Notes: a model not told the origin generated them from the sequence alone. Numbered from the stretch's first letter, positions 1 to 6,580 are shown. The stretch is DNA of 9,350 nucleotides from CAMDPA01 sp050186055 (GCA_050186055.1 JBFWYV010000205.1:1-9350); one strand, 5' to 3'. A program made the numbers and translations.

Positions 1-528
1 CCCATCCGCCGGATCAGGCTTGGCCGTATTACCGGTGCTCACGGCATCCGCGGCGATGTCGTCATTCGCTCGTTCACCGCCGACCCAGCCGATATCGCCG
101 GCTATGGACCATTGACCGACGAGCACGGCACGCGAACCTTCGTGCTGAAGGACGTGCGCGTGACGCCGAAAGGCGCCGTGATCGCCCGCATCGACGGGGT
201 CAGCGACCGCAATGGGGCCGAAGCCCTGGCTGGCGTGGAGCTTTTGATCGAACGCTCCCGCCTTCCGCAGCCGGACGATGAGACGGAATACTACCACGCC
301 GACCTGATCGGGCTTTCGGCCGAGACAGCGAACGGCGTGCCGATCGGTGAGGTCGTCTCCGTCCAGAATTACGGCGCCGGCGATCTTCTCGAAATCCGCC
401 GCTCCCGGTCCGCCAACACCGAGTTGATCCCGTTCACGGTCTCGTTTGTTCCGGAGGTCGATCTCGCCCGCCGCCGCATTATCGTCGTGATGCCGGTCGA
501 CCAAGCAGAGGATGAGAGCCAGTCCTGA
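1..528 (+). CDS. rimM: Ribosome maturation factor RimM (5' end outside window)
   Basis: RimM binds ribosomal protein S19 and the 30S head and helps mature 16S rRNA in the cytoplasm. The reading frame is open from base 1, so the start codon lies upstream of the window; 175 residues are present. The N-terminal RimM domain opens with the typical LGRITGAHGIRGDVVIRSF stretch. It is followed by the second beta-barrel/PRC-like domain with the family pattern EYYHADLIGL, then GEVVSVQNYGAGDLLEI, and a conserved end with IPFTVSFVPEVDL and a short acidic tail. Length and order of motifs match complete RimM proteins, so only a few N-terminal residues are missing. The internal TTG at 112 is not the start, because conserved sequence continues upstream of it. 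In most proteobacteria rimM sits in rpsP-rimM-trmD-rplS; here the next gene is not trmD. The identification is very secure. Confidence 0.96.
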   Translation, partial: PIRRIRLGRITGAHGIRGDVVIRSFTADPADIAGYGPLTDEHGTRTFVLKDVRVTPKGAVIARIDGVSDRNGAEALAGVELLIERSRLPQPDDETEYYHADLIGLSAETANGVPIGEVVSVQNYGAGDLLEIRRSRSANTELIPFTVSFVPEVDLARRRIIVVMPVDQAEDESQS

Positions 529-588
529 TTGCAGCGGTTTCCACCGATACCGTCCGTTGCCCGTTCAAGATCCCTGCCTGGAGCCCCG

Positions 589-1335
589 ATGATCCGCAAC
601 GCCGTTGTTGCCGCCCTGGCCCTGCTCGTCCACATCGCTCCGGCGGCGGCCGACGAGACGGTGCCGTGCCGGCGCATGCAGCATGAGGGTGCACGCTACG
701 TCGTATGCCGCGCCGAGCCGAAGAAAACGCTGATCCGCCTCGCCTGGAAGCGCCCGGACGGTACGCCTTATGCGCTGCTTTCCAGGCTGCCGAAGACCGA
801 TCCCGCGACCCGCGGGCGGCTTCTGTTCGCGCTCAATGGCGGCATGTTCCACGCCGACCTGAGGCCGGTCGGACTTTACGTCGAGCAGCGCCGCCGGCAC
901 GCCCGTATCAATACGCGCAAAGGCCCGGGGAACTTTCACCTTCGTCCCAACGGCGTGTTCTACATCGAGGGCGATCGTGCCGGCGTGCTCGAATCCCGCG
1001 CCTATCTGCGGCGCAAGCCGCGCGCGGACTATGCCACCCAGTCCGGCCCGATGCTGGTCATCAACGGCAAGTTGCATCCGCTGTTCGACCGCGCCGAGGT
1101 CAGCCGTAAGATCCGCGACGGCGTCGGCGTCGATGCCTCCGGCGACGTGATCTTTGCGATCGCCGAGGACCCGGTTTCCTTCGCCTCGTTCGGTCGGCTT
1201 TATCGCGACAAGCTCAAGTGCCCGAACGCCTTGTTCCTCGACGGCGGCAGCGTGCCCACCTTGTATGCACCGGCAATCGGCAAGTCGGGCAACATCCTGC
1301 CGATGGGTCCGATGATCGCCGTCTATTCCCGCTGA
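589..1335 (+). CDS. Secreted phosphodiester glycosidase family protein (DUF2233/NAGPA-like)
   Basis: A 248-residue protein starting at ATG 589, with GGAG five bases upstream. The in-frame TTG at 529 is rejected because it would place 20 residues before an obvious signal peptide. Residues 1-22 form that signal peptide: a short basic n-region, the hydrophobic run VVAALALLVHIA, and an APAAA cleavage site before DE, so the mature protein is probably periplasmic. Signature motifs of the phosphodiester glycosidase (NAGPA, DUF2233) domain are visible: ALNGGMF around residue 83, GPGNFHLRPNGVFYI, a SGPMLVINGK stretch, GVGVDASGDVIFAI, and FLDGGSVPTLY around residue 217. The founding member of the family, human uncovering enzyme, removes N-acetylglucosamine from phosphodiesters; the bacterial substrate is unknown, so a specific reaction is not assigned. 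The gene lies 60 bases after rimM and 66 bases before nadE on the same strand and may be co-transcribed with them. Confidence 0.87.
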   Translation: MIRNAVVAALALLVHIAPAAADETVPCRRMQHEGARYVVCRAEPKKTLIRLAWKRPDGTPYALLSRLPKTDPATRGRLLFALNGGMFHADLRPVGLYVEQRRRHARINTRKGPGNFHLRPNGVFYIEGDRAGVLESRAYLRRKPRADYATQSGPMLVINGKLHPLFDRAEVSRKIRDGVGVDASGDVIFAIAEDPVSFASFGRLYRDKLKCPNALFLDGGSVPTLYAPAIGKSGNILPMGPMIAVYSR

Positions 1336-1401
1336 TCCCGCTTCGGAGGTCAGCCTTACAGCCGCATTGCGAGGACACCCGGCTTACTCCTATCCTGACG
1401 C

Positions 1402-3150
1402 ATGACCACAGAGATCACGAACAGCCTTCGCATTGCGCTCGCCCAGCTCAACCCCGTCGTCGGTGACATCGCCGGCAACGTCGAGAAGGCCAGACGCGCG
1501 CATGCCGATGCCAAAGCCCTCGGCGCCGACATCGTAGCCCTTCCGGAGCTGTTTATCGCCGGCTATCCGCCAGAGGACCTCGTCCGCAAGCCCGCCTTCG
1601 CCCAGGCTGTTCTGGCCGCCACCGAGGCCCTTGCGCGGAACATCACGGACGGCCCAGGAATGCTGGTCGGCACGCTATGGCCGGACGGGGACAAGCTCTA
1701 CAACGCAGCCGTGCTGATCGATCGCGGCAGGATCGAGGCCGTGCGCACCAAGGTCGATCTCCCCAACTACGGCGTATTCGACGAAAAGCGGGTCTTCGAC
1801 GTGGGAGCGCTGCCGTCGCCGATCAATTTTCGGGGCGTCAGGATCGGCGCGCCGGTCTGCGAGGACATCTGGAAGGACGAGGTCATCGAATGCCTCGCCG
1901 AGTGCGGCGCGGAGCTGCTGCTGGTGATCAACGGTTCGCCGTTCGATATCACCAAGCCCGATGTGCGCATGAACATCGCCGTTGCACGCGTGACCGAAAG
2001 CGGCTTGCCGCTGGCCTACGTCAATCAGGTGGGCGGCCAGGACGAACTGGTATTCGACGGCGCCTCCTTCGTGCTCAACGCCGATTGCAGTCTCGCCGTC
2101 CAGATGCCCGCCTGGTGCGAGAAGATCACCGTCACCGAATGGACCCGTGGTCCCGAAGGCTGGACCTGCACGCCGGGCGAGAAAGCCGTCCTGGAAGAGG
2201 ACGATGCGGCCGCCTATCAGGCCTGCATGCTCGGCACCCGCGACTATGTCGACAAGAACGGATTCCCGGGCGTCGTGCTTGGGCTGTCGGGCGGCATCGA
2301 CTCCGCGCTCGTTGCCGCGCTTGCCGTCGATGCGCTTGGACCGCGCCGCGTCCACTGCGTGATGCTGCCCTATCGCTACACGTCCTCCGACAGCCTTGAT
2401 GACGCCGCCCAGTGCGCCAAGGCACTGGGTTGCCGTTACGATACCGTACCGATTGCCGGACCCGTCGAAGGCTTCATGGACGCCCTGCAGCCGATGTTTG
2501 CCGGCACCAACCCGGATACCACGGAGGAGAACCTGCAGAGCAGAAGCCGAGGGACGATGCTGATGGCGGTCTCCAATAAATTCGGCTCCATGGTGCTGAC
2601 CACCGGCAACAAGAGCGAGATGTCGGTGGGCTACGCCACGCTCTATGGCGACATGAACGGCGGGTTCAATCCGATCAAGGACCTCTACAAGATGCGCGTC
2701 TACGCCCTTGCCCGCTGGCGTAACGCCAACATCCCGGCAGGCGCAAAGGGCCCTGGCGGCATCGTCATTCCCGAACGCATCATCACCAAGGCGCCATCGG
2801 CGGAGCTCAAGGAAAACCAGACCGACCAGGATTCCCTGCCGCCCTACCCCGTGTTGGACGACATCCTCGCCTGCCTCGTTGAGCAGGAGCTGCCTGTCAC
2901 GTCCATCATCGAGCGCGGCCACCCGGAGGAGACCGTCCGCCGCGTCGAACGCATGCTCTACATCGCAGAGTACAAGCGCAGACAGGCCGCGCCCGGCGTC
3001 AAGATCACGTCCCGTAATTTTGGCCGCGACCGCCGCTATCCGATCACCAACAGGTTTCGCGAGAGCAGCGCAGTGCAACCGTCAACCGCCACGGCCGGAA
3101 CCGGAACCCGCCTCGTTGCACCTCGCGTCGACGGCGGCGAAGTAAGCTAG
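1402..3150 (+). CDS. nadE: Glutamine-dependent NAD+ synthetase
   Basis: This 582-residue cytoplasmic enzyme makes NAD+ from nicotinic acid adenine dinucleotide, ATP and glutamine, the last step of NAD synthesis. The N-terminal nitrilase-type glutaminase domain (about residues 8-270) carries the catalytic triad Glu49 (LPELFIAGYPPEDL), Lys117 (TKVDLPNYGVFDEKR) and Cys153 (PVCEDIW). The C-terminal synthetase domain has the ATP pyrophosphatase P-loop SGGIDS at 296-301, followed by TTGNKSEMSVGYATLYGDMNGGFNPIKDLYK, shown here only as a landmark in two parts: TTGNKSEMSVGY and YGDMNGGFNPIKDLYK. The conserved end is SRNFGRDRRYPITNRFRE. The last roughly 30 residues form a Ser/Thr/Ala/Gly-rich tail beyond the conserved core, and the TAG stop is part of a palindromic repeat (see repeat at 3147). 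The start ATG at 1402 is chosen because conserved sequence begins a few residues later; no convincing Shine-Dalgarno sequence precedes it. Length fits the two-domain family. Confidence 0.97.
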   Translation: MTTEITNSLRIALAQLNPVVGDIAGNVEKARRAHADAKALGADIVALPELFIAGYPPEDLVRKPAFAQAVLAATEALARNITDGPGMLVGTLWPDGDKLYNAAVLIDRGRIEAVRTKVDLPNYGVFDEKRVFDVGALPSPINFRGVRIGAPVCEDIWKDEVIECLAECGAELLLVINGSPFDITKPDVRMNIAVARVTESGLPLAYVNQVGGQDELVFDGASFVLNADCSLAVQMPAWCEKITVTEWTRGPEGWTCTPGEKAVLEEDDAAAYQACMLGTRDYVDKNGFPGVVLGLSGGIDSALVAALAVDALGPRRVHCVMLPYRYTSSDSLDDAAQCAKALGCRYDTVPIAGPVEGFMDALQPMFAGTNPDTTEENLQSRSRGTMLMAVSNKFGSMVLTTGNKSEMSVGYATLYGDMNGGFNPIKDLYKMRVYALARWRNANIPAGAKGPGGIVIPERIITKAPSAELKENQTDQDSLPPYPVLDDILACLVEQELPVTSIIERGHPEETVRRVERMLYIAEYKRRQAAPGVKITSRNFGRDRRYPITNRFRESSAVQPSTATAGTGTRLVAPRVDGGEVS

Positions 3151-3224
3151 TGTGGTGGATTTGAAGTTCGCAACATCATTGGCCGCGATCTCAGAGGCGA
3201 ACTTCAAATCCAAAACCACACTAG
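3147..3224. repeat. Imperfect palindrome 1, overlapping the nadE stop codon
   Basis: The left arm 3147-3171 pairs with the right arm 3197-3224. An inner stem of 16 perfect base pairs (TGGATTTGAAGTTCGC, 3156-3171, against 3197-3212) and an outer stem of 9 pairs (CTAGTGTGG, 3147-3155, against 3216-3224) are separated by a one-sided AAA bulge at 3213-3215. The loop is 25 bases. Both ends finish in CTAG. The nadE stop TAG (3148-3150) lies within the left arm. The pairing is read directly from the sequence; assignment to a mobile REP/MITE-like family is inference. In RNA form it could also act as a stabilising or weakly terminating 3' structure for nadE, although no U-tract follows. Confidence 0.85.
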
Positions 3225-3234
3225 AAACATTAGC

Positions 3235-3315
3235 TTGCTGGTGTCCTTATCGATTCCGAAGTTCGTTCGGAGCCTGCTGCAAGAAGTGACGAACTTCGGA
3301 ATCGGGACACTAGCT
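3235..3315. repeat. Imperfect palindrome 2, related to palindrome 1 in opposite orientation
   Basis: The inner stem is 16 perfect pairs (CGATTCCGAAGTTCGT at 3251-3266 against 3289-3304). The outer stem is GTGTCC at 3241-3246 against GGACAC at 3305-3310, separated by a one-sided TTAT bulge at 3247-3250. The loop is 22 bases. The right end reads GGACACTAGCT, sharing ACACTAG with the right end of palindrome 1. The left end (GCTGGTGTCC) is a slightly decayed copy of AGCTAGTGTCC. The GAAGTTCG core and the bulged two-part stem match palindrome 1, but the bulge is on the left arm here and on the right arm there, so the two units appear inverted relative to each other. Confidence 0.83.
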
Positions 3316-3354
3316 GAAAGGCAACCTCTGCCGCCCGTCGGCCGAACATGATAC

Positions 3355-3360
3355 CTATAT
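3355..3360 (+). promoter_or_regulatory. Possible -10 element (CTATAT) for the helix-hairpin-helix gene
   Basis: CTATAT matches the -10 hexamer often reported for rhizobial housekeeping promoters. It lies about 70 bases before the ATG at 3429 and after the palindromes, where a promoter would be expected. No good -35 hexamer is seen about 17 bases upstream, so this is only a candidate. Confidence 0.22.
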
Positions 3361-3370
3361 GAAGGGGAGG

Positions 3371-3390
3371 CCGCCGGCTTCAGCCGGCGG
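3371..3390 (+). other. Perfect 8-bp GC hairpin in the leader of the helix-hairpin-helix gene
   Basis: CCGCCGGC (3371-3378) pairs perfectly with GCCGGCGG (3383-3390) around a TTCA tetraloop, about 38 bases before the start codon at 3429. No T-run follows on either strand, so it is not a standard intrinsic terminator. It may be a 5'-UTR structure or another short palindromic element. Confidence 0.5.
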
Positions 3391-3428
3391 ATTGGCCTAT
3401 GGCGCGGAACATGGAGTGCGGATAGCCC

Positions 3429-4211
3429 ATGCCCGACTGGCTCGACATCACCCTGGCGACCGTGCTCGCCGAAGAGAACGCGGTCTGGCTCACGGCAGCA
3501 GGCTGGATCGCCACGCTGTTGCTGCTTCTGGCCGTCGTTGCAATCCTGAGATCATACGAACGCGGACGACGTTCTGGCATCACGCAAGCCGCTGCAACGC
3601 CTCCGCAGCCCGCTCCGCAAGCAGCTGCTACAGCTCCACGGCAATCGCGAAATGCCGCGCCCGCGCCCCGGCCAAGGCCGGCGCCGGTGCAGGCGGCACC
3701 CGCCTCACCTCCGCCGGCAGGACTCTCGCAGGAACGGGCGCCCGGACCGGCACACGGCGCAGTATCCGAGTCGCGGCCGCCGCCATCACTTGTCGTTCCC
3801 CCCGAGGGGCGCAAGATATTCGAGCCACCCACCGACAGAGTTGCTGCCGCGGCGCGGGATCTGGCCAACGTCGTCGATCTTGCCAGCCGTCGTCCGATCA
3901 CGGAGAACCGAAGGCCGCCAGCCGTTCCACCCGGCCAATCAGGCATCCGCCGGAGCACGGACAATCTCATGCGCATCCGGGGCATCGGTCCGCTGATCGA
4001 GCAGCGGCTGACGGCTTTGGGCGTCACCCGCCTCCATCAGATTGCGAGCTGGGACGCCGCCGAGGTTGAACGCATCGAAGCAGCACTCGGCCTGAACGGC
4101 CGCGTTGTCCGCGAGCAATGGGTCGAGCAGGCCCGCATCCTCGCCGGCGGTGGAGAAACCGAATTCTCCCGCCGGATCGATCGAGAGACCCGCTACATGC
4201 CGGAACGCTGA
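3429..4211 (+). CDS. Membrane-anchored protein with C-terminal helix-hairpin-helix domain
   Basis: A 260-residue protein of unknown function. The start at ATG 3429 is well bounded: an in-frame TAG lies at 3423-3425. Residues 1-20 are followed by one strongly hydrophobic segment (about 21-40, AGWIATLLLLLAVVAIL) and a basic cluster (RSYERGRRSG), which fits an N-out, C-in single-pass anchor. Residues 50-125 are very rich in Pro and Ala and look like a disordered linker. A conserved-looking segment KIFEPPTDRVAAAARDLANVV follows in the middle. Residues about 178-235 carry a helix-hairpin-helix fold with LMRIRGIGPLIEQRLTALGV and then RLHQIASWDAAEVERIEAAL, of the kind that binds DNA non-specifically and that alphaproteobacteria also append to NuoE and ribosomal protein L21. 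The Arg-rich C-terminus supports nucleic-acid contact, but no target is known. It is flanked by the palindromes upstream and a convergent dioxygenase-like gene downstream. Confidence 0.8.
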   Translation: MPDWLDITLATVLAEENAVWLTAAGWIATLLLLLAVVAILRSYERGRRSGITQAAATPPQPAPQAAATAPRQSRNAAPAPRPRPAPVQAAPASPPPAGLSQERAPGPAHGAVSESRPPPSLVVPPEGRKIFEPPTDRVAAAARDLANVVDLASRRPITENRRPPAVPPGQSGIRRSTDNLMRIRGIGPLIEQRLTALGVTRLHQIASWDAAEVERIEAALGLNGRVVREQWVEQARILAGGGETEFSRRIDRETRYMPER

Positions 4212-4289
4212 ACGGCAGAGCGGTCAGCGCAACCCGCGCCCCGGCAGGCACTGAGCAAGCGGCGGCTGAAGCGATGTCCTTGGAGGGAC

Positions 4290-5132
4290 TCAAGCCCGCA
4301 GCCGGCTCGGGCCCCACAGATTGAGCGTGCGTTCCTCGTGCGGCCAGGTCTTGGCCGGGCGGTCGTAGATGACCTCGAGCTCACCGGAAATCTCGATCCA
4401 GTTGCCGTCCGGGTCGGTGATAAAGGCGAACAGGTTGTTGCCCGGCCCATGGCGTCCGGGACCCCACTCGATCCTGATCTTGCGATCGCCGAACCGGTCG
4501 CACCAGTCCTTCATCACGCCCCACTCGGCCGCCTCGAACGAATAGTGGTCGACGCCGGTGCGCGCCTGGAAGAAGACGCCGACGGTATGGTGCTCATGGT
4601 TTGAGCGCATGAATACCGTCATGACCTTGCCGTCGCTTTCGCGCACGACATAGTCCGAAACCGCAAACCCCAGGTTATCGACGTAGAAGTCCTCGAACCG
4701 CTTGATGTCCTGGGTCGCGAACGTGATGTGCTGGATCGGACCGCGCAGCCCCTTGCGCGGCGGATCCTCCGGAGCGTGGCCGAAGACGATGACATTGCCG
4801 TCAGGGTCGGTGACGGAAAAGGCGCCGGCTCCGAACATGCCGCTGTCGACTTTCTTCACGACCGCCGGCGAATCCTCGACACGCAGGCGCAAATCGGCCA
4901 GACCATCCAGATCGCGCACGCCAAATCCGGCCCGGGCAAGGCCGTTCGCCACGCCTTCGGTGAACAGCATGCGCCGGCCGGGGCCCAGACACAGCCAACC
5001 CGAGTCCCGCTTCTCGGCCGTCATGTCCATGGCGTCGGCGTAGAATCGAGCCAGCCGCTCAGCATCGGGGCTCGTCATGGCGACATGATGAAGGTACGCT
5101 GAGGCCTTGACTGCGGTCGGCGACGACGACAT
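4290..5132 (-). CDS. Two-domain VOC protein, type I extradiol ring-cleavage dioxygenase family
   Basis: A 280-residue protein starting at ATG 5132 with AAGGAG seven bases upstream. It has two vicinal-oxygen-chelate modules: residues about 12-120 (YLHHVAMTSPDAERLARFY to VTDPDGNVIVFG) and 130-252 (IQHITFATQDI to DPDGNWIEISGE). The C-terminal module carries the 2-His-1-Glu metal site of type I extradiol dioxygenases at His135, His196 and Glu247. The spacing from the second His to Glu (51) equals that of BphC and XylE. Second-shell His182 (SNHEHHTVGVF) and His228 (GPGRHGPGNN) also sit at the expected distances from Glu247 (65 and 19). The usual Tyr ten residues before the Glu is Phe237. The inferred activity is Fe(II)-dependent meta-cleavage of a catechol-like compound in the cytoplasm; the substrate is unknown. 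The gene is divergent from the Fe-S gene and convergent with the helix-hairpin-helix gene. Confidence 0.85.
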   Translation of the reverse strand: MSSSPTAVKASAYLHHVAMTSPDAERLARFYADAMDMTAEKRDSGWLCLGPGRRMLFTEGVANGLARAGFGVRDLDGLADLRLRVEDSPAVVKKVDSGMFGAGAFSVTDPDGNVIVFGHAPEDPPRKGLRGPIQHITFATQDIKRFEDFYVDNLGFAVSDYVVRESDGKVMTVFMRSNHEHHTVGVFFQARTGVDHYSFEAAEWGVMKDWCDRFGDRKIRIEWGPGRHGPGNNLFAFITDPDGNWIEISGELEVIYDRPAKTWPHEERTLNLWGPSRLRA

Positions 5133-5156
5133 GCGAGGGCTCCTTGGGCTGCCGTT

Positions 5157-5187
5157 TCCATAGGACGGTCTCGGGCGTCACTGTCAA
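5157..5187 (-). promoter_or_regulatory. Candidate promoter for the extradiol dioxygenase-like gene
   Basis: On the minus strand a perfect TTGACA (-35; plus-strand 5182-5187) precedes TATGGA (5157-5162) by 19 bases, with shifted alternatives (CTATGG, CCTATG) at 17-18. This lies about 25-55 bases before the ATG at 5132. The -35 is strong, the -10 weak and the spacing long, so the exact start site is uncertain. Confidence 0.4.
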
Positions 5188-5239
5188 TACCTGCCTGACC
5201 AGTGTACAAGTGCAGAAGCCGGATGAGGGAGTCGACGCC

Positions 5240-6580
5240 ATGACCGCCACCACCTTTGCCGATGTGCTCGAGTCCCGCGCCGAGGGTATCCTTGAAGCCT
5301 GCACGGCTTGCGGCAAGTGCTTCGAGGCTTGCCCGATGACCGAGCCGGCCGGTCTCGACACCGAAGATCCGAAGCGGGTGACGGGCGCCGTTCGCGATCT
5401 GCTCGCAGGTGAGGACGGCTCGCCGGCCGCGCAGCGGTGGGCTTCGGTATGCACCGGATCCGGCTTCTGTATTCCGGCATGCCCCGAGGGCGTCAACCCG
5501 CGTTTCATGCTGACGCTGGCGCGGCTGGCCAAGGCACGCCGCCAGCCGTCCGATACGCAGCGGCAGGTCGCGGCGAAGAACTTCCGCAAGATGAGCAAGT
5601 CGGTGCGGGTGCTGTCGCGCATGCAGCTCCCGGCCGATGTCCTGGCCCGCTTCGGCGACGTCGACAAGGACGACGAGGACGAGACGGCGGACGTGGTGTT
5701 CTACACCGGCTGCAACCTCCGGCGGACGCCGCATATCGCGCTGTTGTGCTTCGACATCATGGACCAGCTCGGCATCAACTACAAAGTGCTCGGCGGCCCG
5801 CAGATGTGCTGCGGCATCATCCAGCTCCGCACCGGCGACATGAACGTCGCCGAGAACGTCTCCTACCGCACGACCGATCGCTTCGCGGCGGCGCGGCCCA
5901 AGCACGTGCTGGCGTGGTGCCCGACCTGTCATATCCAGTTCAGCGAGACCGTGCTGCCGGGGCGCAAGGCTGCGGAGCCCGACAGGTTCTCGTTCGACAT
6001 GAAGCCGTTCGTCGTCTTCCTCGCGGAACGGCTGGGCGATCTGATCCCGCATCTGACCCGGCGCGTCGAGAAGCGGGTCGCGCTGCACGAGCACCCAGGC
6101 GTCGCCGGCGTCAGCGAGTCCGCCATCAAGATCCTGCAGGCGGTGCCCGGCGTGGATCTCATCGACACCCGCCAGCCGCGCGTCGGCTACATGTGCAACA
6201 CGCTGAACACCCTGCCCGACTTCAAGCGCCAGCTTCATCTCGAAACGTTGCAGGCTGCCAAGGATGCGGGCGTCGACACGCTGGCCGGGGTCTATCACGT
6301 CTGCCATCGCGAATTGTGCAGCCACGAGCGCGACTGGCCGTTCGAGGTCGTGAACTTCCTGGAGATCGTCGGCGCCAGCATGGGGCTGCGCCGGGAGGAC
6401 CAGTTCAAGCGGCTGAAGATGATGCAGGATGCCGGCGCCATCGTGGCCGACGTCGCGGGCATGGCCGCCGAGCACCGCCTGCCGCTGGATCTGGTCGAGG
6501 ACGTCGTACTCGGCGATCTGCTCGGCGAGCAGCCGCTTCCGCTGGCGGCGACTGCGCCGGCGGCGGCGCCGCGGGGTTGA
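5240..6580 (+). CDS. Soluble (Fe-S)-binding oxidoreductase subunit, HdrD/GlpC-like with CCG domain
   Basis: A 446-residue protein from ATG 5240, with GAGGGA about ten bases upstream. Upstream in-frame non-ATG starts would run into the divergent control region and are rejected. Residues 15-90 form a double ferredoxin-like module. The first 4Fe-4S site is complete (Cys21, 24, 27, 31; CTACGKCFEACP). The second is CTGSGFCIPACP, in which the second expected Cys is Ser74, leaving Cys71, 77 and 81. A CCG domain follows with Cys158, Cys190-Cys191-Gly192 and Cys227/Cys230, fitting CX31CCGX34CXXC, the non-cubane cluster signature of heterodisulfide reductase HdrB/HdrD. A second, degenerate CCG-like half has Cys319, Cys355 and Cys360 but HEHPG where a cysteine motif is expected. 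No membrane segment is seen. It probably passes electrons between a partner dehydrogenase or flavoprotein and a disulfide, thiol or quinone acceptor; no such partner is in the window. Confidence 0.85.
   Translation: MTATTFADVLESRAEGILEACTACGKCFEACPMTEPAGLDTEDPKRVTGAVRDLLAGEDGSPAAQRWASVCTGSGFCIPACPEGVNPRFMLTLARLAKARRQPSDTQRQVAAKNFRKMSKSVRVLSRMQLPADVLARFGDVDKDDEDETADVVFYTGCNLRRTPHIALLCFDIMDQLGINYKVLGGPQMCCGIIQLRTGDMNVAENVSYRTTDRFAAARPKHVLAWCPTCHIQFSETVLPGRKAAEPDRFSFDMKPFVVFLAERLGDLIPHLTRRVEKRVALHEHPGVAGVSESAIKILQAVPGVDLIDTRQPRVGYMCNTLNTLPDFKRQLHLETLQAAKDAGVDTLAGVYHVCHRELCSHERDWPFEVVNFLEIVGASMGLRREDQFKRLKMMQDAGAIVADVAGMAAEHRLPLDLVEDVVLGDLLGEQPLPLAATAPAAAPRG

Noticed and set aside
1675..3078. Long minus-strand open frame (467 codons) antisense to nadE
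   Set aside because: It mirrors the nadE codons, has low-complexity Arg/Ala/Gly/His composition and no family motifs. nadE on the plus strand is unambiguous.
3147..3315. A CRISPR array or intrinsic terminators as explanation of the palindromes
   Set aside because: There are no repeated spacer-separated units. Neither stem is followed by a T-tract, and the AT-containing 16-bp arms with CTAG ends look like mobile palindromes.
4212..4289. Terminator between the convergent helix-hairpin-helix and dioxygenase-like genes
   Set aside because: Only a 4-bp GTCC/GGAC stem (about 4275-4288) without a T-run was found, which is too weak to call.
5144..5239. Upstream in-frame start for the Fe-S gene
   Set aside because: The extension would cover the divergent promoter region and lacks family similarity; ATG 5240 has GAGGGA upstream.
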